From Anastatus disparis (taxonomy: Eukaryota > Arthropoda > Insecta > Hymenoptera > Eupelmidae), in assembly GCA_017163975.1 (NCBI GenBank), contig JAFFSR010000097.1, positions 682,001 to 746,000 on the forward strand: 64,000 nucleotides of DNA. The letters run 5' to 3'. This document shows, in pieces, positions 12,498 through 21,887 of the stretch (the first letter of the stretch is position 1; every line of letters starts with the position of its first letter). The notes under the pieces are model-generated. The model was not told where the DNA came from, did no database searches, and saw nothing but the letters and a program-made list of their open reading frames with translations. A program made the translations under genes and the position numbers.

Positions 12498-15053
12498 TGT
12501 AACGTCCAGCTTTCACTGAACGAAACTATTTTAATTACGCTCACTTTTTGCCTGAGCTTTCGCTCACGGGCAGGGATTGAGCCTTCGATAAAGAGTTAAA
12601 TGTGATTCGTATAAGGAAAAAGATTGAAATGAATATAAAAGGGAGAAGATAGAGTTGAAAAAGGAATTACCGCGATTTGATTAAAATTATTTAATTAATA
12701 ATTCCTACCTAACTCTTTAAATAGTCAGAAGGCTCCGTAAGGCCTTTGCGCCGACCGGATTTCTCCTGACTTGGCTTTGCTTAGAGCTTCGTGCCTCAGC
12801 GTTCTTGAACGCTTTACACTCTACTCTAAGACGGGGGGACGTATCTCTAATAGATATGTCTCCCTACTATAGAAGGCTCCGTAAGGCCTTTGCGCCGACC
12901 GGATTTCTCCTATAGTGTTGAATCCGATAAGGACTCCTTATAGGTCTCGTGGCAATCGTTCACGGTCAAAGGACGGCGTGACCCGTATTGCCCTAAACCT
13001 TTCGTAACTAAATAAAATAAAAAAAATAAAAAATCAAAAAAATTAGAAATAAGAAGGATTGATCTATACTCTTATGCACACAATGCATATGTGTACATAC
13101 GTATATATAATTGCGGACATCAGGGAGGTAGTTAAACAAAAGTTCTGTACCTCTTAGAGTCCTGAATACTCGAGTAAGTATCAACAGTCAAAGGACAGTG
13201 TTGGCCTTACTCTTTATATTCTAGGCATCAGAGAGAGTGAGCAACTTGCGTTTTCACTCTCTTAGAACCCTTGTTATACATACGCATATACACTCGTCAA
13301 AGTGTGTTTATATGCGTATTAAAAATACTTACTGTTGCTATTGCAGTAGTTTTTATTTGATCAAAGAAAGTACAAAAATTAAAAATATTTTTTTTAATGG
13401 AAAACTAAGTGTTTTTTTTTTTTTGAACTTAGAATATTTCTAGTGTTCAATTGAAAATCTTGATTTTAGAAAATTTGTAAAACTTTGATAAATTTTTAAG
13501 CCTTAAATGACTGTTTTAATTTGAAAAAGAAAATAGAAAAAATAATTTTTAAGTAAAAATTTAGAAAATAGAAAAGAAAAGATTTGGAAATGAAATAGAA
13601 ATCTCTACCAAGAGAGACAATGATCAAATGATGATGTTACTGGTTTATCCAGCCCTTATATACCCCGCTTGGAGTATTCATATACATAGAAAAGCATGTG
13701 TAGTAGTGGGTGTAGTCCCCAAATCTATATGCTTCCCTATGCATCACCTCTACTTTCCTTAGTTTTCCTTCAAAAATATTGGTAAGAGAGAGAAAGAAGA
13801 TAGAAGCAAGAGTATGCATAAGACGAAGAAAAAAGATTTTTCTCCTTCTACTTGCTTGCATCTTTTTCCTCTATCTTTTACAGATATGGTATTAAATACA
13901 AAATTTCTTAAAATTATGAAAAATATAAAAATATAAAAGTTATACATAAAACTTAAAATTAAGAATACATAATAATTTTAATTATTATTCAAAAAAAAGA
14001 ACATATAAAAGCATAGAAACGTTTACATTAATTATAATTTTTAATTACTATCCTTAACTAATTTAGAAACTATAATAAAATATAGCTGAATGTCTTATTG
14101 TTTAAAATATATGATATTTCTAAAAGCTATTGAACAAACTACCTAAAACTATATAATTGTATAAAATGTCGTAAAACGAAATAATGAAATTTGTTTATTA
14201 TAAAGAATTAAGCTTGTAGGCCTTATAATGTAATTAAAGAAATATATTGAATTTAAAAATATTAACTAGTGTATATGTATAGAAAAAGAACTTAAATTAC
14301 TATTAATAACTGTTTAAAAATATCTGTTTTATAACTAAATAATTGCTAACTTAACTAAATATTTGGTTATGCAAAGAAAAATGAACGAAAAAGGTTTTAA
14401 AGAGAAAAGAAATTATTTAAATTTAATTAGAATATTTTTAATAATCTATTAATAATTATTATTGTTCTAACTATTAAAACTTGAATTTTAACCTGAAATT
14501 TATATCTATTGGTAGGCAAAAATTATTGTAATGAAATAAGGTAAATACAATTTGCTTAATGTTAATTATTTTTTAATAAAATGAATGAAAATAGAAATAT
14601 TATTTTTAAAAACTTTTTCGTGTACAAAAATTTTTAGGCTTGGAAAAACGCTCAAAAAGGTCCCACATAGTCACAAGTGCATCTTATCTGCATTTTTACG
14701 ACTTGCACGTGTAGCCATGTGTAACGGTTTTTCGGTTTTTCCCAGCCTCTTGGAGACTAATATATATATAACATTACGTACCGTTATATCTTACTATTAT
14801 TTTAAAATCTGTTTATGTTATTCTTAAATGCTATTGTGCGCAAAATTAGTTTATTGTCATCTATTGAAAAGGTCCTGAAAGAGGGTGGGTTTAATTGTTC
14901 TAAGTACAGATTAGGCTACGGATTAAATATAAGCTTAAAATAAAATTGAATTGCATTGCTTAATTTTATTGCGCCATATACTTAATATCTAAAAGTATTT
15001 TTTTTTTTTTTAAATTTCCTAAATTTTAAATAATTTAAACGTAATATTTTACA
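12498..15053 (-). repeat. 3' LTR (left copy)
   Basis: On the minus strand it starts TGTAAAATATTACG next to the polypurine tract and ends with CGTTACA at 12498. At 2556 bp it is far longer than a typical insect LTR of 300-500 bp. The part nearest the 12498 end holds a dense array of stem-loops. Short ORFs inside (for example 13637-13861 and 14585-14827) occur in both LTRs but look like chance frames. Confidence 0.95.
12540..13320 (-). promoter_or_regulatory. stem-loop array in the LTR (3' copy)
   Basis: At least seven hairpins lie in series. Two (12723-12771 and 12865-12916) share an almost identical roughly 40-nt core but are closed by different stems, AGTCAG/CTGACT and ACTATAG/CTATAGT. Two others (12951-12992 and 13172-13212) share an apical GTC-AAAG-GAC on different outer stems, GGCAAT/ATTGCC and GAGTAAG/CTTACTC. 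More occur at 13121-13163, 13231-13262 and 13280-13320. The different but complementary stems imply selection for RNA structure. In the other LTR they would lie near the start of the transcript leader. Confidence 0.7.
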
Positions 15054-15066
15054 CCCCCATCCTTAA
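15054..15066 (-). promoter_or_regulatory. polypurine tract
   Basis: AAGGATGGGGGTG on the minus strand directly abuts the 3' LTR, where plus-strand DNA synthesis is primed. Confidence 0.85.
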
Positions 15067-15197
15067 ACGGTTGCTAGGTAATTTGAAAAGGAATAGCTAG
15101 CAATCGTATGCTCGGTTGTATAACCATTCCTTCTCCTGATGATGATGATGCTCAATGCCTATAGATGCAACACAAGTTGAGTCGATTCGCATATAAT

Positions 15198-17162
15198 TTA
15201 TGCAGGTAGAGTAAAAAAGTCGGGTCCTTGAGGTTTTTGTTTTCGAACTGCTGCTGATGGTTGTTCGTCATCGTTATTACTAGAATTTCTTGGCATTAAT
15301 TCTACATCTTGTTCTGGGTCAGGTGACCTTCTATAAGAGTCTGAGTTTTGAGTTGGTACCGGATTGCTGATGTATATGAGTAATTGTGCAATGGATGTCC
15401 ATAATGCTCCAAGCATGTGAACTGACCATCCATATATGCGGTGTAACGCAAAACCGTTCACTATTATTTGAACTATTGATTTGATTATCTGTATGATAAT
15501 AAATATTGCTATGATTCCTGCACTAGCAATACCAAAATCTGTAAATTTTTTCCACATTTTCGACCAAGTGGATTCCATTATTCGTTCCATAACACCTTCA
15601 TTAAGGAGTTTACCGATGGTTCCTTCATGGTCCGTTGCTGGATGTCCATGAATTTCCCTAGCAACTTCGTTTAATAAGGCTGCTTTTTCTATTGGGAACA
15701 TTATATGATCGTTAAGTTCATTCAAATCCTTTTCTGTATAAATACCACTGGTCGCTAATGACGCAGGTTCAATATACTTCCATGTTGGCTTTGTTAATGG
15801 TTGGATAATGTGTGGTGACTTTGCGTCGGTAGGTTTCGGTAAGATTTTATACCAATTTTCATCTAAGAGGTAGTATGCTGGTAACAAGCTATTGCAAGTT
15901 ACTTGCGTACCTTTAGATTTAAGTATGTGAGTCTTAGGTGTTAAGAACCGTGTTTCGTTCTTATGACTCACTTGTAATTCGGCATAGCAATTTTCGCTAT
16001 GTTCTACTTTTACTTCAACAGGTATACACTTAATGACATGAACTACTTCTCCTGCTGTCATGGCCATGTACCCTGGTCCTCTCATCAAATTATACGCGAA
16101 TTGATCTGGCGCTTGTGTTGCTATCGCGAGAGCGTTCATTATCGTCTCTCTTTCTATACGACACTGTTGCATCATCACATCGCGATACAATTGCCTAACC
16201 TGAGTCCTAATGTGTCTTTCTACGAATACAAATTTAGAATTGACGTACGTGAATATGTCGAGGTTATCTACCGTTTTTCCCTTTCGATTAGCAAAAGATT
16301 CTCCGTTACGAGTAGTTTCAAAAATAACCAACTTAGGGTGTTCCGTTATCACTACACTATATCCGCAAACCGAATCTTTAGATTTCGCTGCTAGCGCAAA
16401 AGTGACGTCACTCGAAGAGATGGAGTATACTGTATGTTCCTTTTTATTGGAATCTACTACTTTCTCAACGAATCCTTCGAATAAGATACTGTAGCTTGAA
16501 AATTTACATTGATCTGTAGGGAGAGGGTTCCAAAAGGTTTGTCCCCCTTCAAAATCAACGCATTCTCCGTCGGATAGTCTACAGCTAGTCCCTGAGGGTA
16601 GGTGAATTCTATTATCTTCTAGGTTCACTCTAACTGTAACTTCCCTTACGGTAATTCTTACAGTTCCTTGGACAACTACACTGTCCCAAGATCCATAGGG
16701 ATCTGAATATGCTTCGCCATTGCAAGCTCCGTCACTTGTTAAATGACCGGCAAATGTTATTGGCTTAGTCGTTGTTTGATTTATCTTAATGCCGTAAAAC
16801 TCGTGTCTCTGTCCTAATCTAAGGGTTCCTGTGCTGTATAATTGCGAACAGGCCCTTCTGCTAATCTCTGTAATATACTCGTTTTGTCCCTGATCTACAA
16901 TAGATACGTGCGAGTGCATACCACAATGGTATACAGTTCTACGGTATTCAATTTTACACTGGATCGCAGTTGTGTCGGTAAATTGATCTACTTGTAGCAA
17001 TTGTATATATGGTTTATATAGGTTTAAGTTATTCTTCGGTATATCGCAGGATCCTACTTCTAATAATGATAAAGTTGTAATGTTCAATGTTCTAGCGCCG
17101 CAGTCGTAGCCTATTATTCCCCATGCGGGTTGAAGAACAAATGCTAACACAAAAATAAACAT
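15198..17162 (-). CDS. env: Env: chuvirus-type glycoprotein of the LTR element
   Basis: A 654-residue open frame. It begins with a hydrophobic signal peptide (about 1-15), followed by an ectodomain with many cysteines and several N-x-S/T sites (for example near 27, 128 and 402). A transmembrane segment lies at about 545-571 and a polar tail of some 80 residues follows. No furin-type site is evident, which fits an uncleaved class III fusion protein. Segments such as GPGYMAMTAGEVVHVIKC (363-380) and LATSGIYTEKDLNELNDHIM (469-488) are of the type found in glycoproteins of jingchuviruses and their insect-genome relatives, and unlike the baculovirus F-type Env of classical errantiviruses. The frame starts exactly after a splice acceptor. 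Its role would be cell-to-cell or virion entry. Family assignment is by recognition. Confidence 0.85.
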   Translation of the reverse strand: MFIFVLAFVLQPAWGIIGYDCGARTLNITTLSLLEVGSCDIPKNNLNLYKPYIQLLQVDQFTDTTAIQCKIEYRRTVYHCGMHSHVSIVDQGQNEYITEISRRACSQLYSTGTLRLGQRHEFYGIKINQTTTKPITFAGHLTSDGACNGEAYSDPYGSWDSVVVQGTVRITVREVTVRVNLEDNRIHLPSGTSCRLSDGECVDFEGGQTFWNPLPTDQCKFSSYSILFEGFVEKVVDSNKKEHTVYSISSSDVTFALAAKSKDSVCGYSVVITEHPKLVIFETTRNGESFANRKGKTVDNLDIFTYVNSKFVFVERHIRTQVRQLYRDVMMQQCRIERETIMNALAIATQAPDQFAYNLMRGPGYMAMTAGEVVHVIKCIPVEVKVEHSENCYAELQVSHKNETRFLTPKTHILKSKGTQVTCNSLLPAYYLLDENWYKILPKPTDAKSPHIIQPLTKPTWKYIEPASLATSGIYTEKDLNELNDHIMFPIEKAALLNEVAREIHGHPATDHEGTIGKLLNEGVMERIMESTWSKMWKKFTDFGIASAGIIAIFIIIQIIKSIVQIIVNGFALHRIYGWSVHMLGALWTSIAQLLIYISNPVPTQNSDSYRRSPDPEQDVELMPRNSSNNDDEQPSAAVRKQKPQGPDFFTLPA

Positions 17163-17180
17163 CTGAAAAGAAGCAAATTT
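17163..17180 (-). promoter_or_regulatory. splice acceptor at the env start
   Basis: On the minus strand a pyrimidine-rich tract (TTTGCTTCTTTTCAG) ends in AG directly before the env ATG. This is the expected arrangement for a spliced subgenomic env mRNA. Confidence 0.65.
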
Positions 17181-17186
17181 AATCTA

Positions 17187-20100
17187 TTAATTACTACTCG
17201 CAATTCTCTTTTTCTTTTTCTTAATCTTAATTTCGTTATTAATATAAGAGATTCTTAACCTATTCGCGTTTACTAACTTTGAGCCCTTATTTAATTGTAT
17301 CCTAATATTATTCTTATTAATAATTTCTAAAATTTTATGCGGGCCTGTATAGTGGTCCCCGAATTTATTAGGCTTAGGGCCTTTTAATAAAAATACATAG
17401 TCGCCTATCTTAAAATTCCTAGGATTTATATTCCTATCGTAATATTTCTTATTTCTATTCTTAGAATCTATCAAATTATTATAAACTAAATTCCTAATTC
17501 CATTTAACCTTATAACTAACTCCTTGATATACCCTTGATACGTTGGAAGTAAATCGTTGTCCTGTAGTGGTTCACTTGACGGTAATCTTGCTAATTTCCC
17601 AAAAATTACCTCGTATGGTGTATGTTTTGTGCTTTCTTGGACGCACGTATTATAGTTTAGCATAGCTATATCCACCCACTGATCCCATTCATTGTCCTTA
17701 TCTGCATATTGCTTGAGAAATTCACCAAGAGCATGGTGTGACCTTTCTAAGGATCCATTTGATTGTGGGTGAAAAGCTGTTGTTCTAACCTTTTTAATTT
17801 TAAACCTTTTTGCAACTCTTTTCATAAGAGTACTAAGGAAATTACTTCTTTGGTCTGTTAAGATGACTCGAGGTGCACCAAACATGCATATAAATTTCTT
17901 TACAAATGCGTCTGCTATAGTTGTTGCTAGCGCATTCTGCAAAGGCACTGCGAGACAATATTTCGATAACTGATCTTGCATTGTCAAGATATATTCATTA
18001 TTATCTTTGGTTTTAGGTAAAGGCCCAACAATATCCAATGCTATCTTATCAAATACTGTACCAGGTGTGTCAGTAATCATCATTGGTTGCTTAGTTTTAA
18101 GCCTAACCAATTTTTTTAATTGACATTCAAGGCATTGCTGTATTCGTCTCTGAATATCTTCTTTTAAGTTTTCCCAAAAATATTTTTGACGAATTCGATT
18201 ATAAGTTTTTGATACACCTCTATGACCTCCTATGGGTGATTTATGAAGTTCGTAAAAAATATCGTCTCTTTTATTTAGAGGAACGTATATCAGTGTTCCA
18301 TAACAAATAATTATTTTAGTCCCTGCATCCTTAAATACGAATTTCATTAATTCTAAAATGGTCAACCATTCTATGTTTTCTATGGCTGTGCTTTTTGCAA
18401 TACTTATTTCTTTAATGCTCTTTTCTGATAGTATTGTTTTTAGTTTATTCAAGGTCGTACAGATATTTGTCTTTATAATGGCTTGTGATTCGGGTTCCTC
18501 ACCTCTAATGCATAAGCCATATAAATTCTTGTTACTTGTTCTTTTAAGCTCATTGACGCTACAATATTCTAATTCTTGCTTTTCCGGTATTTTATTATTA
18601 TTTATTAGTTCTTTCGCGCCATCATCGCACGGTGTACCGTTGGTTGAAGTAAAATATACAACCGTTGTGTTCCGGTGCGATACTGATTCTCTAGTTTTCA
18701 CTATATTTTCTTTAGGTAGGTTAAAATCTGTATTTATATCAGTAAGGTTATAATCGATCTCGATTTCTTCAGTCTCCTTACTAGAAGCACTTTCAGAGCG
18801 TTCTTCAGCGACTTTAACGTCAGCTTTTCTCTCGATTCTCTTTGTATGCTCATCAAAAGAGCTTTCATCTGTACTTGCAGTTGAGTCATGCTCAGTACTG
18901 ATTACCTTGTTAATACGAGGTCTACCTCTTGGTCTTTTTACTACAGGTTGTGGTTTGAGTGTTGCTTCGCAATCACTGTTTTCACTACTTTCTGCGTAAT
19001 TTATTTCTTTTTGTTTTATTAACCGTTTCTTTCTCGTTTTTGTTTCTGATAATTTTTCTTCTTTACTGATGTCCTTTATCGTTTCTTTATCAGCTTCTTT
19101 TTCTATAATTAACGGATCGTTTACTTCTGTTTGTTGAGCGTTAGTAGCTTTAATCTGCTCGTTGACTTCTTGCAATTTCTTTTGCCTGCGTGTAATAACA
19201 TTAACGTTTTCTGTTATTACAGGGTTTCTGGAAAGAGCATCGGCATTCAGATTGATTTTCCCAGGTTTATATATAACCTGGTAATCATATTCTGAAAGCT
19301 TAAACCGCCACTTTTGAACTCTTGTGTTTAAGTCAGCAGATTTAAACCAAATTAGTGGTTGATGATCTGTGACTATTGTAAAAGATCGACCAAAAATATA
19401 AGGTCTGAAGGTTTTCACAGCATGTATCATCGCGAGGGCTTCCTTTTCGTACGTATCATATCGTAACTCAGGCCCTCGGAGCACACGTGACGTATATGCT
19501 ATTGGTTTGTCGCTACCAATCTTTCCTTGTGATAGTATACCACCTACTGCATATCCTGATGCGTCAGTAGTGATCACAAAAGGTTGCGTCATGTCTGGAA
19601 ACTGCAGAAGAGGTGCTGTACACAATGTGTTTTTTAGCAGATTAAATGCATTTTCAGCATCTTCGTTCCAATCAAAGTTTTGATCGTTTTCTAACAGTTT
19701 GGTTAGAGGTTTTGATATTTTAGCAAAATCCTTAATAAATCTCCGATAGTAACCGGCTAATCCTAAGAACTGTCTAACGTTTTTAACTGTCTTAGGTCGT
19801 GGAAATTCCTTAACAGCTTCAATTTTTTTTGGATCTGGCTTGAGGCCATTTTTACTCACTATATGCCCCAGATATACGACTTCTTGTCGCAATAATTCAC
19901 ACTTTGTTGGTTCTAATTTCCAATTTCCCTTCCGTAATCGATCCATCACTTGTTCGAAGACTTTTTCATGTTCCTCTAATGAACGTGCATATATTACAAT
20001 ATCGTCCATATACACAAATACGCCCTTTCCAATCATTCCATCGAACGTAGTGTGCATAGCTAGCTGATATTCAGTAGCTGCATTTCTGAGGCCAAACGGC

Positions 20101-21887
20101 ATACGAATGAACTCGTAGTGTCCACACGGCGTAGAGAAAGCAGTTTTTTCTGCACTTTCTTCATGTAGAAGTACTTGGTGAAAACCAGAAACGCAGTCAA
20201 GTACTGTAAAGTATGATGCTGACCCTACTTGATCGAATATATCAGTTATATTCGGTAGTGGGTGTATCATTGGTATGGTTTTCTCATTAAGAGGTCGAAA
20301 ATCTAGTACGACTCTCCATCTCGGCTTGCCATCAGGACCAGCCTTTTTAGGTACAACCCATAAACTCGTGTTGTATGCAGATCTTGAAGGTCTGATAATA
20401 CCTTTATCTAATAAGTCTTGGATCTGTCTTTCGACTTCCTCTTTAAGCATATGAGGGAGTCTGTACTGTTTATTATTGACTGGTACATCATCAGTCGTTC
20501 TTATTTTATGCTTAGTTACGTTTGTAACTGTTAATTCGTCACCTTCTAAGTGGAATCTGTCAGAGTGTTTTTCTATCAAGTTTTTAGCTTGTTCACTCTC
20601 TTCTTTACTTAAATGGTCCAGGTGAATAATTTCTAGTATTCGCTCTGCTCGAGATTTCTCTTCATTTAAAGTAACCTTTTCTACTTTGTCATTTACTAGG
20701 TAAACATTAAAATGTTTGATTGTTTTTATTCCTAGCTCTTCAAAAACATCTTGTTCGGAATCAGCAAAACTAAATGCTTCTCCAATACTTGATAGTTCTT
20801 TGTTGTCTATACTGATATTATTAATCATAAAATTATAGTCGTTTTCTATCTCAGGACCACTCGACAAATCAACTTCTTGTATGTCTAGTTCTTCTTCTAG
20901 ATTTTCTATATCCGAGTTTATTTTATTTTTGAAAGTTCGTTTCTCATTCAGCTCGTCCCTATATAACATAGGTATCGATGTGCCAAAAACTTCAAGAGTG
21001 TTTGTCTCAAAGTTTATTCTTGCACCTGTTTGATCAAAATAATCCGAACCTAATATGCCGTCGCAGGGAAGCTCTACCTCATTGGGTACGACTTGAAAAT
21101 CGGTCAGGTGTCCATTAACTTTGATACGAGCTACTCCCAAGGTTGGAGTAGTTTTACCGTTTATTCCTTGCAAATAAGCAATATCCGAATGGTCTATTTT
21201 ATAATTTTCTGGAATCAATTTCTTCTTAACGACACTCCCTTCTGATCCAGTGTCTACTAAAATTATTCCATTGTCATTTCCACAATAATTTTTAACCTCA
21301 ATGAATGGTAAGCTCTCATTTTGTTCTAAATTTATATTAACAATACGAGAGATTGCCCATTCATGATTACTCCTTCTATCTTGGTTAAATTTCATAAGTT
21401 TACCATTAAACGCTATTGTTTTTGTTCCATAATCAATAATTGATTTGGTTTGTTTAAAAAAATTAGCGCCTAAAATTCCACAATACGGAATGGCGATGTT
21501 GTTTCTTACAACATGAAAGGTTGCTATAGATCCAGCTATTTTAATATCTATAGTGCCTATAGTGTATTCAAGTTCGTTATTAATACCTTTTAAACATACT
21601 ACATTACTATAATTTATTGTATGATTTTCAGGTATTAAGCCAAGTTTTAGTATGTTTCCCTGCGACCCAGAACCTAGCATTAAATTTGCTATACTGTGCT
21701 CGCATCTAAACGCGAGGAATGGAATGAGCCGGCACGGAATTTTTACTGTAATTGTAGAAACTCTAAAGGTTCCTCGATACAGTTCGTTATTACATTTGTT
21801 GAGCGCATACGATCCTGCGGTATCTCCTTGGCGCTCACTTTCGAGATACCGGTTACGTTTCCCGTTTGTTGCTGATTGTATTGCCTC
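17187..21887 (-). CDS. pol: Pol: double protease, RT, RNase H, AT-hook/macro-like insert, integrase
   Basis: The frame opens at 21887, overlapping the extended gag frame; the first ATG is at 21680 (residue numbers from there; 1497 aa). Two similar aspartic-protease domains follow one another: 1-95 with GSG (3-5) where the catalytic triad should be, and 137-233 with intact DTG (143-145). RT covers about 405-640 with YMDD at 557-560. RNase H (703-818) has DASG, the YEKEAL glutamate and TDHQ. A roughly 320-residue insert carries an AT-hook (PRGRPR, 917-922) and a macro-domain-like segment (about 1015-1130). Integrase has an HHCC finger (H1146, H1153, C1183, C1186) and catalytic D1216, D1276, E1312, then a GPY/F-like module. 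All catalytic residues of the second protease, RT and integrase are present. Expression is probably by -1 frameshifting. Confidence 0.95.
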   Translation of the reverse strand, partial: EAIQSATNGKRNRYLESERQGDTAGSYALNKCNNELYRGTFRVSTITVKIPCRLIPFLAFRCEHSIANLMLGSGSQGNILKLGLIPENHTINYSNVVCLKGINNELEYTIGTIDIKIAGSIATFHVVRNNIAIPYCGILGANFFKQTKSIIDYGTKTIAFNGKLMKFNQDRRSNHEWAISRIVNINLEQNESLPFIEVKNYCGNDNGIILVDTGSEGSVVKKKLIPENYKIDHSDIAYLQGINGKTTPTLGVARIKVNGHLTDFQVVPNEVELPCDGILGSDYFDQTGARINFETNTLEVFGTSIPMLYRDELNEKRTFKNKINSDIENLEEELDIQEVDLSSGPEIENDYNFMINNISIDNKELSSIGEAFSFADSEQDVFEELGIKTIKHFNVYLVNDKVEKVTLNEEKSRAERILEIIHLDHLSKEESEQAKNLIEKHSDRFHLEGDELTVTNVTKHKIRTTDDVPVNNKQYRLPHMLKEEVERQIQDLLDKGIIRPSRSAYNTSLWVVPKKAGPDGKPRWRVVLDFRPLNEKTIPMIHPLPNITDIFDQVGSASYFTVLDCVSGFHQVLLHEESAEKTAFSTPCGHYEFIRMPFGLRNAATEYQLAMHTTFDGMIGKGVFVYMDDIVIYARSLEEHEKVFEQVMDRLRKGNWKLEPTKCELLRQEVVYLGHIVSKNGLKPDPKKIEAVKEFPRPKTVKNVRQFLGLAGYYRRFIKDFAKISKPLTKLLENDQNFDWNEDAENAFNLLKNTLCTAPLLQFPDMTQPFVITTDASGYAVGGILSQGKIGSDKPIAYTSRVLRGPELRYDTYEKEALAMIHAVKTFRPYIFGRSFTIVTDHQPLIWFKSADLNTRVQKWRFKLSEYDYQVIYKPGKINLNADALSRNPVITENVNVITRRQKKLQEVNEQIKATNAQQTEVNDPLIIEKEADKETIKDISKEEKLSETKTRKKRLIKQKEINYAESSENSDCEATLKPQPVVKRPRGRPRINKVISTEHDSTASTDESSFDEHTKRIERKADVKVAEERSESASSKETEEIEIDYNLTDINTDFNLPKENIVKTRESVSHRNTTVVYFTSTNGTPCDDGAKELINNNKIPEKQELEYCSVNELKRTSNKNLYGLCIRGEEPESQAIIKTNICTTLNKLKTILSEKSIKEISIAKSTAIENIEWLTILELMKFVFKDAGTKIIICYGTLIYVPLNKRDDIFYELHKSPIGGHRGVSKTYNRIRQKYFWENLKEDIQRRIQQCLECQLKKLVRLKTKQPMMITDTPGTVFDKIALDIVGPLPKTKDNNEYILTMQDQLSKYCLAVPLQNALATTIADAFVKKFICMFGAPRVILTDQRSNFLSTLMKRVAKRFKIKKVRTTAFHPQSNGSLERSHHALGEFLKQYADKDNEWDQWVDIAMLNYNTCVQESTKHTPYEVIFGKLARLPSSEPLQDNDLLPTYQGYIKELVIRLNGIRNLVYNNLIDSKNRNKKYYDRNINPRNFKIGDYVFLLKGPKPNKFGDHYTGPHKILEIINKNNIRIQLNKGSKLVNANRLRISYINNEIKIKKKKKRIASSN

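Noticed and set aside
13637..14827. ORFs of 62-80 codons in the LTR, repeated at 28499-29693
   Set aside because: They are conserved only because the LTRs are young duplicates; low-complexity content and no motif.
15999..16494. Plus-strand ORFs opposite env (131 and 94 codons)
   Set aside because: Antisense shadows of the env gene.
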